Positions 47,358-57,700 are shown, counted from the stretch's first letter. The stretch: DNA of 64,000 bases from Palsa-504 sp963806335 (GCA_963806335.1 CAWDXO010000008.1:124001-188000), one strand, 5' to 3'. Notes: generated by a model not told the origin, from the letters alone. Made by a program: numbers and translations.

Positions 47358-49241
47358 TCAGAGGTAGCGTCTTTGGTCGCGCTTGGCCGCCTCGTACGTA
47401 GCGCGAGCCTTCTGGGTGCTCTCCAGGGCCGCGACCTCGGAGACGGGAACGTCCCACCAGCTCTGCGAGGATGGGACCGGGGCGAGCGGGTCGGTTTCGA
47501 TGTAGACGACCGTGGTCCGGTCAGATGCCCTGGACTGGGTCAGGGCTTCGGTGAATTCCTTCGTGGTCGTGGTCCGCAGCACGTCGGCACCGAGGCTGGC
47601 GGCGTTGGCGGCGAGGTCAACGGGCAGGAGGTCGCCGTCGAGCAGCCCGGTCTCCGGATTGCGGTAGCGGTAGCTGGTGCCGAACCGCTGCGAGCCCAGC
47701 GATTCCGACAGCGAGCCGATGGAGGCGAAGCCGTGGTTGTCGACCAGGACGATGTTCAGCTTGATCCGCTCGGCGACCGCCGTGACGATCTCGGTCGCCA
47801 TCATCAGGTACGACCCGTCGCCGACCAGCACGAAGACCTCGCGGTCCGGGGCGGCCAGCCTGGCGCCTAGGCCGCCGGCGATCTCATAGCCCATGCAGGA
47901 GTAGCCGTACTCGACGTGGTACTGCTTGTCGTCCCGGGCGCGCCACAGCATCTGCAGGTCACCCGGCATGCTCCCGGCCGCCTGGACGACGACGTCACGG
48001 TCGTCCATGAACTCGTTCAGCGCGCCGAGGATCTCCGTCTGGGCCGGGAGCGGTGAGTGGCCGAGGTGGTACGCCTGGTCTACGACTTGCCGCCATTTCG
48101 CGTTTTCGGCCTGGAGCTGGACGGTGTAGGCCTCGTCGACGTGGTAGCCGGTCAGGGCTGGCGTGAGGGCCTCCAGGCCGGCCCGCGCGTCCGCTATCAG
48201 GGCGACGCCCGCGTGTTTGCCCGCGTCGAAGGGCGCGACGTTCAGGTTGACGAATTTCACGTCTTCGCGGGCGAAGGCAGTTCGCGAGGCGGTGGTGAAA
48301 TCGCTGTAGCGGGTGCCCATGCCGAGCACCACGTCGGCCTCGCGGGCCAGCGCGTTGGCGACCGGTGAGCCGGTGGCGCCGATGCCGCCGACGGCGCACG
48401 GGTGATCCCAGGCCAGGGCACCCTTGCCCGCCTGGGTGTCCGCGACCGGGATGCCCGTGGCCTCGGCGAACTGCCGCAGGGCGCGGCTCGCCTCGGCGTA
48501 GATGACGCCGCCGCCGGCCACGATGAGCGGCCGTTGCGCTTGTCGCAGCACGTTCGCGGCACGGGCCAGGGCGGCGGGCTCGGGGACCGGGCGCGGCACG
48601 TGCCAGGTCCTGCCGCGGAACAGGTCTTCCGGCCAGTCGTAGGCTTCGGCCTGGACGTCCTGGGGCAGCGCGAGCGTCACCGCGCCGGTTTCGGCCGGGT
48701 CGGTGAGGACGCGCATCGCGGCCAGCAGCGCCGAGGGCAGCTGCTCGGGGCGGTTGATCCGGTCCCAGAACCGCGACACCGGCTTGAACGCGTCGTTGAC
48801 GCTGACGTCGTAGGACCGCGGGTCCTCGAGTTCCTGCAGGACCGGGCTGGCCGCCCGGGTGGCGAAGAAGTCGCTGGGCAGCAGCAGGACCGGGATGCGG
48901 TTGATGGTCGCGAGCGCCGCTCCGGTCACCATGTTGGTCGAGCCGGGGCCGATGGAGGCGGTGCAGGCGAAGGCCTGAAGCCGGTTGCGCATCCGGGCGA
49001 AGCCGACGCTGGCGTGTACCATGGCCTGCTCGTTGCGGGCCAGGTAGTAGGGCAGGTCCGCCTCTTTTGTTTCGTGCGCCTGGAGCAGCGCCTGGCCCAC
49101 GCCCGCCACGTTGCCGTGGCCGAAGATGCCGAAGCAGCCGGGGATCAGCCGCTGCCGTACGCCGTCGCGCTCGCTGTACTGGCTGGCCAGGAAGCGCACC
49201 AGGGCCTGGGCCACGGTGAGGCGTACGGTGCCCACGTTCAT
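47358..49241 (-). CDS. iolD: 3D-(3,5/4)-trihydroxycyclohexane-1,2-dione hydrolase
   Basis: The 627-residue thiamine-diphosphate enzyme of inositol catabolism opens the cyclohexane-dione ring. The N-terminal pyrimidine-binding domain has GIFGHGNVAGVGQAL and YLARNEQAMVHASVGFAR, with the catalytic Glu region. The C-terminal domain has the ThDP motif VLVGDGSYLMMATEIVTAV followed by LVDNHGFASIGSL. Length and order match IolD. ATG 49241 overlaps the iolB stop by ATGA; any longer upstream frame lies over iolB on a different reading and is not coding. Confidence 0.92.
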   Translation of the reverse strand: MNVGTVRLTVAQALVRFLASQYSERDGVRQRLIPGCFGIFGHGNVAGVGQALLQAHETKEADLPYYLARNEQAMVHASVGFARMRNRLQAFACTASIGPGSTNMVTGAALATINRIPVLLLPSDFFATRAASPVLQELEDPRSYDVSVNDAFKPVSRFWDRINRPEQLPSALLAAMRVLTDPAETGAVTLALPQDVQAEAYDWPEDLFRGRTWHVPRPVPEPAALARAANVLRQAQRPLIVAGGGVIYAEASRALRQFAEATGIPVADTQAGKGALAWDHPCAVGGIGATGSPVANALAREADVVLGMGTRYSDFTTASRTAFAREDVKFVNLNVAPFDAGKHAGVALIADARAGLEALTPALTGYHVDEAYTVQLQAENAKWRQVVDQAYHLGHSPLPAQTEILGALNEFMDDRDVVVQAAGSMPGDLQMLWRARDDKQYHVEYGYSCMGYEIAGGLGARLAAPDREVFVLVGDGSYLMMATEIVTAVAERIKLNIVLVDNHGFASIGSLSESLGSQRFGTSYRYRNPETGLLDGDLLPVDLAANAASLGADVLRTTTTKEFTEALTQSRASDRTTVVYIETDPLAPVPSSQSWWDVPVSEVAALESTQKARATYEAAKRDQRRYL

Positions 49242-50116
49242 CTCTCCTGTCCGGTGGCGGATGCCGGCGTCGCTGAGGTCATTGGCAGTCGGGGGTCGAT
49301 GGCCTGGTCCCGCCAGGTGCCGCGGATCCAGGCGTGCGCCGGGTCGTCGCAGAAGCGCCAGGCGCGCTCGGCGGCCGGGCCCGCCATGACGTTGAGGTAG
49401 TACAGGTCGTAGCCGGGGGCCGCGATCGACGGCCCGTGCCAGCCGTGCGGGATCAGCACGACGTCGCCCGTCCCGACCTCGGCCAGCACCTCGATGGGGC
49501 GCCCCGGGGTGCCGTAGACCCGCTGGTAGGCGAGCCCGCGGGTCTCGAAGTAGTAGATCTCCTCGAGTTCGGCCTCGTCCTGCCGCGCCTCGTCGTGCTT
49601 GTGCGGCGGGTAGGAGGACCAGTTGCCGCCGGGCGTGAGCACCTCGACGGCGATGAGCTTGTCGCACTCGAACGCCTCGGGCGCGCAGAAGTTGTTGACC
49701 TGCCGGCTGGCCTGGCCCGCACCGCGCAGTTCGACCGGCACGCCTTCTGCGGGTCCGTACCGCGGCGGCAGTCGTCGGGCGCACCGGGCGCTCGGCAGGG
49801 CGAACGCGCCGCCGCCGGCCGAGGTCACGGTCACCATGGCATCGCGCGGGACATAGGCGAAGTCGGTGACGCGGGAGAAGACGTCACGACGTCCCTGCAG
49901 TTCGAAGGCCTCGTTGTCACAGGTGACGGCGGCGGATCCGGATAGCGGGAGGATGAGTAGCTCGTCCCCGCCGGTGGCCCAGGTGTGCGCCTGGCCGGGT
50001 TGCAGGTTCAGGATGCGCAGGCCGGAGTACGTCCACCCGGCGCGCTCGGGTGTCACGACGGTGGTGAAGGCGCCGTCGCCGGCCGACCCGGCTTTCAGGT
50101 GGAGTTTCTCGTCCAT
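49238..50116 (-). CDS. iolB: 5-deoxy-glucuronate isomerase
   Basis: The 292-residue bicupin protein shows VEVLTPGGNWSSYPPHKHDE near residue 165, with the metal-binding His-x-His, then LEEIYYFETRGLAYQRVYG and VLIPHGWHGPS. These are diagnostic of IolB, which converts 5-deoxy-glucuronate to 2-deoxy-5-keto-gluconate. ATG 50116 is two bases after the aldolase gene end, and the gene is coupled to iolD downstream. The first cupin half lacks metal ligands, as usual for the family. Confidence 0.92.
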   Translation of the reverse strand: MDEKLHLKAGSAGDGAFTTVVTPERAGWTYSGLRILNLQPGQAHTWATGGDELLILPLSGSAAVTCDNEAFELQGRRDVFSRVTDFAYVPRDAMVTVTSAGGGAFALPSARCARRLPPRYGPAEGVPVELRGAGQASRQVNNFCAPEAFECDKLIAVEVLTPGGNWSSYPPHKHDEARQDEAELEEIYYFETRGLAYQRVYGTPGRPIEVLAEVGTGDVVLIPHGWHGPSIAAPGYDLYYLNVMAGPAAERAWRFCDDPAHAWIRGTWRDQAIDPRLPMTSATPASATGQER

Positions 50117-50118
50117 GC

Positions 50119-50997
50119 TTATCCCCGCATCAGCCGGACGGCGCCGTCCACGGCGCCGGCCACGTCGTCGTCGGGCGGGAAGAGCAGCGTCCGGCCGACG
50201 ACGAGCCCGCGCACGGACGGAATCTGCAGGGCCTTCTGCCACTGGCCGAAGGCCGCGTCCTGGTCCGCGCTGACCTCCCCGCCGAGCAGCAGGGCGGGCA
50301 GCGTCGACGCGGCCAGGACCCGCTCCATGTCCTCGACGACCGGTACCTTGAGCCAGGTGTAGGCCGAGGTCGTGCCGAGCCCCGAGGCGACCGCGATGGA
50401 GCGGATCACCGCCTCGGGCGACAGGTCGTTGCGCACCCGCCCGTCGACGCGGTGCGAGATGAACGGCTCGATCATGGCCATCAGGCCGTGGGAGGCGAGA
50501 TCGCTGACCGCCCTGGCACAGGACTCCATCGTCACCGCGGTGGCGGGATCATCCGGGTCGATGCGGAAGAGCATCTTGCCGCCGTCGAACCCCATCCGGG
50601 CGATGGCGGCCGCGTCGTAGCCGGTGAACCGGTCGTCGATTTCGAACACGGTCCCAGCCAGGCCGCCGCGGTTCATCGAGCCGATGACCACCTTGTCCTC
50701 GAGGACGCCGAGCAGCAGCAGGTCCTCGATGATGTCCGCGGTGCCGAGGACGCCGTCGACGCCGGGCCGGGACAGCGCGAGCGACATCCGCTCGAGCAGG
50801 TCGGCCCGGTCGGCCATCGCCATCGGGCGGTCCCCCACCCGCAGCGCGCCGCGCGCGGGATGGTCGGCGGCGATGATGAACAGCCGGTTGTCCTCGCCGA
50901 CCAGCGTTGCGCGGCGCTGGCGCCGGGCCGCTGCCTCGGCGATGGCCTGCGGGCGCCTCGTGCGAACGTCGAGGATGGCCTTGAGCTGCTCATGCAT
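50119..50997 (-). CDS. Class I aldolase-type TIM barrel, Cgl0158 family (probable inositol-pathway aldolase)
   Basis: The 292-residue barrel has LFIIAADHPARGALRVGD near residue 40, TADIIEDLLLLGVLEDK, FDGGKMLFRIDPDD with the candidate Schiff-base Lys, MIEPFISHR and LLLGGEVSADQDAAF. This family occurs in actinobacterial iol operons. By position it replaces IolJ, which splits 2-deoxy-5-keto-gluconate 6-phosphate into dihydroxyacetone phosphate and malonate semialdehyde. It overlaps iolC by eight bases. The assignment to that step is an inference, since no separate iolJ gene is present. Confidence 0.8.
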   Translation of the reverse strand: MHEQLKAILDVRTRRPQAIAEAAARRQRRATLVGEDNRLFIIAADHPARGALRVGDRPMAMADRADLLERMSLALSRPGVDGVLGTADIIEDLLLLGVLEDKVVIGSMNRGGLAGTVFEIDDRFTGYDAAAIARMGFDGGKMLFRIDPDDPATAVTMESCARAVSDLASHGLMAMIEPFISHRVDGRVRNDLSPEAVIRSIAVASGLGTTSAYTWLKVPVVEDMERVLAASTLPALLLGGEVSADQDAAFGQWQKALQIPSVRGLVVGRTLLFPPDDDVAGAVDGAVRLMRG

Positions 50998-51952
50998 TGA
51001 TGTCCTCCCGTGGTCCCTCGTCGAGGAGCTGAGTGACCTCGGCGGCCGTCGGCATAGCATCCGAGCAGGCCAGCCGCCCGGCCACGATGGCCCCGGCGGC
51101 GTTCGCGAAGCGCATCACCCGCTCGATGTCCCAGCCCGCCAGCAGTCCGTGGCACAACGCGCCGCCGAACGCGTCACCGGCGCCGAGCCCGTTGAGCACG
51201 TTGACCGGCACCGGCGGCACCTCGACCGCCACGGTCCGGTCATGAGCGAGGACGCCCTTGGGGCCTTGCTTGACGATCGCGAGTCCAACGCCGAACTCAT
51301 GCAGCGCGCGGGCGGCGGCCAGCGGCTCCCGCTCCCCCACCGCGGTATCGCACTCGTCGAGGTTGCCTACCGCGACGGTCACGTGCGGCAGCGCCTGCTG
51401 GATCCAGTGCCGGGCCTGCTCCCGCGAATCCCAGAACATCGGCCGGTAGTCCAGGTCCAGGACGGTGATCTCCCGCCTGCCCCGCGCCTGCAGCGCGGCG
51501 AGGGTCGCGGTGCGGCTCGGCTCGGTGCAAAGACCGGTCCCGGTCACCCAGAAGACACCCGCCGCGCGGATGGCGTCCAGGTCCAGCTCCTCGCGGTAGA
51601 TCTCCAGGTCCGGCGCTTTCGGCCAGCGGTAGAAGTAGAGCGGGAAGTCGTCCGGGGGGAAGATCTCGCAGAACGTCACCGGCGTCGGAAGCTCAGGCAC
51701 CGAGGTGACATAGCGGTCGTCGATGCCGTACGCTCGCAGCGCCGCGTGCACGAACCGGCCGAACGGGTCGTCGCCGGTCCGGGTGATGACCGCGGTGCGC
51801 CGCTGATACCTGGCGGCGGCCACGGCGACGTTGGTCGCGCTGCCGCCGAGGTACTTGCCGAAGGTCTGGACGTCCTCAAGCCGGACGCCGGCCTGCAGCG
51901 GATACAGGTCGACGCCGACCCGACCCATGGTGAGGACCTCGAAGGCGCTCAT
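50990..51952 (-). CDS. iolC: 5-dehydro-2-deoxygluconokinase
   Basis: The 320-residue PfkB-family kinase phosphorylates 2-deoxy-5-keto-gluconate. Motifs are MGRVGVDLYPLQAGVRLEDV, KYLGGSATNVAVAAAR (PfkB signature 1), TVLDLDYRPMFW and the anion-hole/catalytic GLGAGDAFGGALCHGLLAG near residue 255. ATG 51952 is used because upstream codons enter the promoter region. It is the first gene of the leftward inositol operon and is divergent from the GntR regulator. Confidence 0.9.
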   Translation of the reverse strand: MSAFEVLTMGRVGVDLYPLQAGVRLEDVQTFGKYLGGSATNVAVAAARYQRRTAVITRTGDDPFGRFVHAALRAYGIDDRYVTSVPELPTPVTFCEIFPPDDFPLYFYRWPKAPDLEIYREELDLDAIRAAGVFWVTGTGLCTEPSRTATLAALQARGRREITVLDLDYRPMFWDSREQARHWIQQALPHVTVAVGNLDECDTAVGEREPLAAARALHEFGVGLAIVKQGPKGVLAHDRTVAVEVPPVPVNVLNGLGAGDAFGGALCHGLLAGWDIERVMRFANAAGAIVAGRLACSDAMPTAAEVTQLLDEGPREDINA

Positions 51953-52033
51953 CGCGCTGCCTCCCTGGATGTTCCCGCCGAAAATACGGTGAGTTGCTAA
52001 CTTTTTACGCCTGTGTTTCCTAGCGGTCAATAG

Positions 52034-52065
52034 TATGTCCGGACATATTTACGTCTAGATCTAGA
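52034..52065. promoter_or_regulatory. Two perfect palindromes between iolC and the GntR gene
   Basis: TATGTCCGGACATA (52034-52047) and TCTAGATCTAGA (52054-52065) lie within an AT-rich island in the 196-base divergent region. Both are candidate operators for the GntR/UTRA regulator encoded at 52149. The first sits at a distance suited to repressing the iolC promoter. A GATAAT-like hexamer at 52066-52071 could serve as the rightward -10. Confidence 0.55.
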
Positions 52066-52148
52066 GATAATCTGACGTGCTACTGTCGTAGCAGCGGTTG
52101 ACCTGGGTCATAATGGGATCTATCTCCCGTCCAGCCCCCGCGAGAGAG

Positions 52149-52898
52149 ATGACCGTGAACCACACCGCCCTCCCTACCCCGGTGGACCGGAACAGCCCGG
52201 TCCCCCTCTACTTCCAGGTGGCGCAGCACCTGGAGCAAATGATCGAGTCTGGTGACCTGGCGACAGGCTCTCGGCTCGAGAACGAGACCGGCCTGGCCGA
52301 CCAGTTCGGCCTGTCCCGGCCGACGATGCGCCGGGCGATCGAGTACCTCGTCGACCGCGGGCTGCTGGTCCGCAAGCGCGGCGTGGGAACCCAGGTGGTG
52401 CACGCCAAGGTGCGCCGCCAGGTCGAGCTGACCAGCCTGTACGACGACCTGGCCAAGACCAGGCGCAATCCGCGCACGCAGGTCATCAGCTTCGCGGTCG
52501 AGCCCGCGCCCGACGTGATCGCGCTGGAACTAGGCATTGCCGCGGGAACCGACGTCTACGTCTTCGAACGGCTCCGCTACGCCGAGGCTGAGCCGCTCGC
52601 GCTGATGCACAATTACGTCCCGGCGAGCCTGCTCCGCCTGTCCGCCGCCGACCTGGAGGCGCAGGGGCTGTACAACCTGTTCCGTGGAGGCGGCATCAAC
52701 CTGCGGATCGCCAAGCAGTCGATCGGCGCCCGCGCCAGCACCGCCGGCGAGGCGCGGGCGCTTACCGAGCGCAAGGGAGCCCCGCTGCTGACGATGGTCC
52801 GGGTGGCCTACGACGACCAGGGCCGGGCGGCGGAGTACGGCAATCACATCTACCGGGCGTCAAGATACAGCTTCGACCTCACGCTGACCGGCTGGTGA
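52149..52898 (+). CDS. GntR-family regulator (HutC/UTRA type), probable iol operon repressor
   Basis: The 249-residue protein has an N-terminal winged helix (VPLYFQVAQHLEQMIESGDL, LADQFGLSRPTMRRAIEYLV). A UTRA ligand domain follows (YVFERLRYAEAEPLALMHNY, ASTAGEARALTERKGAPLL) and ends in YRASRYSFDLTL. HutC-type repressors release DNA on binding a sugar or other small ligand. Divergence from iolC and the palindromes in between suggest local control by an inositol-derived ligand. ATG 52149 follows GAGAGAG; an upstream GTG/ATG in the same frame lies in the promoter zone. Confidence 0.87.
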   Translation: MTVNHTALPTPVDRNSPVPLYFQVAQHLEQMIESGDLATGSRLENETGLADQFGLSRPTMRRAIEYLVDRGLLVRKRGVGTQVVHAKVRRQVELTSLYDDLAKTRRNPRTQVISFAVEPAPDVIALELGIAAGTDVYVFERLRYAEAEPLALMHNYVPASLLRLSAADLEAQGLYNLFRGGGINLRIAKQSIGARASTAGEARALTERKGAPLLTMVRVAYDDQGRAAEYGNHIYRASRYSFDLTLTGW

Positions 52899-52940
52899 GC
52901 GAGGTCACTCTGACGTTAGCCGCTCAGCGGCCGACGTGGC

Positions 52941-53782
52941 TCACAGGGCCGCCTTGGCCGCGGCGGCGGTCAGGTTCTCCGCCGCCAGGCGCAGGCCCTC
53001 GATCTGGTCGAGCTCGGCGTCCTCGTGCTCGATGTTGACGGCCATGCCGGGGTCGACCGCGCTCAGCGCCAGCAGGAAACGGGACCAGAAATCCTGATCA
53101 TGGCCGCGCCCGACGGCGACGAACTGCCAGGAGGCGCTGGCGGGCCACCGGTTCAGCGTGTTCTTGCCGCCGATACCGAGCGGGTTCGCCTCGGCCGGGA
53201 CCCGCTCGAAGCGGTCGTCGAGGACGCCGTAGATACGGCAGTTCTCCGCGTTGATGCGGGTGTCCTTGGCGGCCGCGTGATAGACGAGATCGTCCAGGTG
53301 CTCGATGGCCGCGATGGGGTCGATGCCCTGCCAGAACAGGTGGCCACCTCTTGCCACTGGTAGTCCAGCGTGTCGAGGAACTGGCTGTCCCAGGGATTGA
53401 CGACCCAGGACGCGGCCAGGCCGCCCGGGTGCGCGGCCGGCAGCCCGGACATGGCGACGATGCGCTTGACGCCGAGCAGGCTGGCGATCGTGATCGCCTG
53501 GCGCAGGTCCTCGGCATGCCGGGGCCCCACCCCGGGGTCCGGGTTGAGCGGATTGCCGTTGACGTTCAACCCGGTCAGCGTGATCCCGGCCTCGTCGAAC
53601 TGGCCCAGGTACTCCTCCCGGGCGGCTTTGCTCGAGAGCAGCGGCCCGATCGGCAGGTGCGGGGCCGGGATAAACCCGCCCGCGTTGATCTCGGCGCCGG
53701 TCAGGCCCATCTCGCGCAGGATCTTGAGCGTTTCCGGCAGGGACCGGTCATGCAGGCAGGCCGTGTAGGCGCCTAGCTTCAT
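52941..53782 (-). pseudogene. Sugar phosphate isomerase/epimerase gene with internal deletion
   Basis: The 5' part (ATG 53782 to about 53355) encodes MKLGAYTACLHDRSLPETLK through DTLDYQWQEVA, a normal xylose-isomerase-like barrel start. The 3' part, in another frame from about 53345 to the stop at 52941, resumes at GHLFWQGIDPIAAIEHLDDL and ends AAENLTAAAAKAAL. Compared with family members about 50 central residues, including metal-ligand His/Glu positions, are missing. The deletion also shifts the frame. The gene is therefore inactive. It belongs to the inositol-type neighbourhood behind the GntR gene. Confidence 0.75.
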
Positions 53783-53809
53783 GGTGTTCCTCTCTCAGTG
53801 GTCGGCTTG

Positions 53810-54253
53810 TTATGGCTTGATCCGGACGGCCTGGCCGTCGCTGCGGGCGGCCGCCACGACCGCCTCAAGCACCCGCAGGTTGTGCAGCCCCTCGGCCAGG
53901 CGGGGGCAGCGCGGCAGCCCGTCGAGCCCGGCGATCTCGTCGAGGAAGGCGCGCGCCTGGAAGGTGAAGAAGTCGCTCTGCCCATGACCGACGCTGGGGA
54001 AGTCCTTCGGCAGGCCCCGGGTGATGTACGGATGGTCCGGGCCGATGAGCACCTGCCGGTAGCCGTTGACCGCGGTTGGCGGGGTCTGGTCCGCGATGGC
54101 AGATCCATGCCCACGTCAAGCTGGGCCAGCACATCGTGTTCCAGCCGCATGGTCGCCGCCAAGCGCAGGTCAACGCCGTTCGAGTCGGTCACCGCACCGC
54201 CGGGCCGCCGTCACCATCAGCCGGCCGATATTCGCGATGGACAGCAACCTCAT
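53810..54253 (-). pseudogene. Multiply deleted Gfo/Idh/MocA dehydrogenase gene
   Basis: Three pieces of one family are visible on the minus strand. The N-terminal start is MRLLSIANIGRLMVTAARR (from ATG 54253). A middle strand TDSNGVDLRLAATMRLEHDV and LAQLDVGMDLP ends near 54105. The C-terminal VNGYRQVLIGPDHPYITRGL then runs to AVRIKP (stop at 53810). Most of the Rossmann domain and part of the substrate domain are gone, and frames change between pieces. It probably was a second inositol-type dehydrogenase co-transcribed with the broken isomerase gene. Confidence 0.7.
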
Positions 54254-54508
54254 TGGACAGGATTCACGGACAGGCCCTTCCGGCGGCTTGGATGTTCCCC
54301 CTACCCAAGGGGACCGGCCGACTATCGTCAAGGTCGGCGTCCTGACCTGGGCTAAGGCGGCTTAGGCCGACGCCGCCCGGCTTAGCCGGACCTAAGTGGG
54401 CGAGGGCGCGGAAGATAGGGAATTCGTCCGATGCCGGGAGCGGGGCCTTACGACGACTCTTGAAGATGTGGGAACCAGACCAGGTTCCCCGGGGGCCAAG
54501 GAGGAACC

Positions 54509-54757
54509 ATGCATCCCGAGATTCTCCGCGAACTAACCTCACAGCGCGGCCGCGAAATGCGGGAGCGGGCGCACCAGGGCATGCTCGCCCGGATGGCGGG
54601 CAAGGCGCGGCGAGCCAGGCGGCGGGGGCCGGGCGAAGACGAGTTCGTCGTTCCCGCCATCCCCGACTATGTAGACGGCTCGTTCCGCGGACAGCCCGCC
54701 GATGACGAGGCGGCCAGCCAGCCGGGCCGGGTGCCCACCACGGGCCGCGCTGGCTGA
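54509..54757 (+). CDS. Small basic protein of unknown function
   Basis: The 82-residue product begins MHPEILRELTSQRGREMRER and is helical and Arg-rich to residue 40. It then becomes acidic (DEFVVPAIPDYVDGSF). It has a strong AAGGAGG ribosome site. Short proteins of the MHPEIL pattern are widespread in actinobacteria with no known role. The next gene starts 8 bases after its stop, so it may be co-expressed with the LAL regulator. The 255 bases upstream hold no gene. Confidence 0.65.
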   Translation: MHPEILRELTSQRGREMRERAHQGMLARMAGKARRARRRGPGEDEFVVPAIPDYVDGSFRGQPADDEAASQPGRVPTTGRAG

Positions 54758-54764
54758 GGCCGCC

Positions 54765-57700
54765 ATGACCGGCGCCACCGGGCCGCGCGACCTGGCCGGA
54801 ATGTCAGACCCGCGTGGCATGCTAGCTCTAGAGATGAGCGGCCGAGCATCCAGTCCCGTCCTGGTCGGGCGAGACGAGCAGATGGCCGCCCTGGCCGCCG
54901 CCTTCACTGACGTGCGCCAGGGCGGCCCGTCGGCTGTCTTGCTCGGCGGGGAGGCCGGCGTCGGCAAGTCCAGGCTGGTCGGCGAGTTCGGCGCGGTGGC
55001 GGCGGGGGCGGGCGCACGGGTCCTGACGGGCGGCTGCCTGGAGCTGGGGACCGACGGGCTGCCCTTCGCACCGTTCACCGCGGTGCTGCGCGACCTGGTC
55101 CACGAGATGGGCGCGGACGCGGTGGCCGCGATGCTGCCAGGCCGGACCACGCGGGGGCTGGCCCGGCTGCTGCCTGAACTGGGCGAACCGGACGCAAGCA
55201 GCGATCCGGGCGAGGCGCGGGCGCGGTTGTTCGAGGAGGTGCTCGGCGCCCTCGAGCACCTGGCCAGGCAATCGCCGGTGGTCCTCGTGATCGAGGATGC
55301 GCACTGGGCCGACCGGTCAAGCCGGGACCTGCTGACGTTCCTCATCGGCAACCAGCGGGCGATCAGCGGGCTGCTGATCGTGGTCACGTACCGGTCCGAC
55401 GAATTGCATCGCACCCACCCGCTGCGCCCGCTGCTGGCGGCGCTTGACCGGTTCGACTGGGTAGAGCGGATGGAGCTGCCCCGGCTCAGCCAGCACGACA
55501 CCGGCGAGCTGGTAGTCCGTATTCTCGGCCGCGAGCTGGCCACGGACCTGACCGATGCCCTGTACCACCGTTCCGCGGGTAACCCGCTCTTCGTGGAGGC
55601 CTTGCTTCGCTGTGACGGCGAGCTGAGCTGCGAGCTGCCGGAATCCCTGCGCGACCTGCTGATCGGCAGCGTGCGCCGGCTGCCGGAAGACACGCAGGAG
55701 GTGCTGCGGGTGGCCAGCGCGGGCGGCGCGACGACCGGGCACGCGCTACTCGCCGCCGTGACCGGCCTGGACGACGATAAGTTGACCCGCGCGCTGCGGC
55801 CCGCGGTCCTCGGCAACGTGCTCCGCCCCCAGGCCGACCGCTACGCATTCCGGCACGAGCTAATCCGCGAGGCCGTACACGATGACCTGCTGCCCGGCGA
55901 GCACGGCCGGCTGCACAGCCGCTTCGCCGAGGCCATCGACGCCGATCCGGCACTGGTTCCGCCCGGCCGGGCGGCCATCGAGACGGCGCACCACTGGCAC
56001 TCGGCGCACGACTCCACTCGGGCGCTGACCGCCGCGTGGCAGGCGGCGGCGCAGGCGGACCGGGCGGTGGCGCCCGCCGAGCGGCTCTCGCTGCTGGCCC
56101 GCGTGCTGGGACTATGGGATCAGGTCCCGGACGCGGAGGTACGGATCGGCGCCGATCACGTACGCGCGCTCGAGGAGGCCACGTCGGCGGCGTACGACGC
56201 CGGGGAGTTCGAGCGCGGGATCGCGCTGGCCACCTCGGGGCTTAAAGAGCTCGACGCCGCGATCGAGCCGGTCCGGGTCGCGCAGTTGCTCGAGAGCCGC
56301 GGCCATTTCAAGATGCGGCTGGGCCGCAAGGACTTCGGCCAGGACCTGGAAGACGCGCTGTCCTACGTGCCGGCCGACGTGGCCCCGGCTACCCGGGTGA
56401 AGATCCTGCTTTCGCTCGCCCGCTGCGCGCCCAAGGTGAGCCAGGAGCGGTCGTACGCCGAGGAAGCCCTGGCGCTCGCCCGGCAGAGCGCCGACGAGGC
56501 CAGCGAGGCAAACGCGCTGCTGAGCCTCGCGATGTTCGACGCCGCCTCGGGCCAGCAGGCGGCCGCGGGCAGCGGTCCCCTGCAGCTGATCGCGCAAGCC
56601 CGGGCCATGGCCGAGCGGAGCAGAGCCGACGGAGTGCTGCTGAATGCGGCGGTCAACGAGTCCCACCTGCTCGAAGGCGCGGGTGAGCACGAACTTGCGG
56701 CCGAGGCGGCTCGCCGGGCGACCGTGAGCGCGGATGCGCAGCGGCTTTCCCGGACCTCGGGCAGCCTGCTGGCGATCAACCAGGCGGAGCCGTTGTTCGC
56801 GCTCGGCCGCTGGGACGAGGCCCTGAAGATAGCCACCGGGGCCATGGACCTCTACCTCGCCCCGGGGCCGCTGCACCGGTCCATGCTGCGGGTCCTGGCG
56901 GGCTGTATCACGCTGGCTCGCGGCGACCAGGCCGCGGCGGCGCGAAGCGTTCTTGCGGCCCGCGACGCGTTGCGCTCGGCTAGGTATGAAGACCAGCACC
57001 AGCTTCCGCTCGCCCGGCTTGAGATCCTGCTCGCACTGGACGTAGACGGCCCGGCGGCCGCGATCGCGGCCACGTCGGCGACCATGGACCGCTTCGACCT
57101 GTCCGGCGGGAGCCCGAGATACGCGTGGCCCGTGGTCACCGCCGGGATAACCGCGGCGCTGGCCGCCGTCCGGCAGGCCGGGGTCGCTCATGACGAGGGG
57201 CGGTATGACGAAGCGGCCGCCCTCGCGGACCGGCTGCGGACGGTCGCGGAGAAACTCGAGGCCTTCGGCCCGGTGCAGCGGGCTTTCCGGTTGACCTTCA
57301 TCGCGGCCGATGCGCACGCCACCCGCCTGCTCACCGGCGACGGCGAGCCGGCCGATCTGCTCGCCGCCTGGGACCACGCTGCCGCCGCGTGGGCCGACCT
57401 CAACGAGCCCTACCCGCTCGGCCTGACTTTGCTGGAGGCGGCGGAGTACGCGCTGGCCTGCGGCGACCGTGACGGCGCCGCGGCGCGGCTGCAGCGCGCG
57501 GTGCCGCTCGCGGCCGGGCTGGGCGCGCAGCCGCTCAGCAAACAGATCGCGGCCCTCGCCCGGCGGGCTAGGATCCGGCTGGACGGCCAAGACGGCGACG
57601 TGGCCGCTCCGGACAATGGCGCGCTCCGACTGACCGGACGCGAGCGTGACGTGCTGCGCTTGGTCGCGGCCGGGCGCAGCAACCGGGAAATAGCCGCCGA

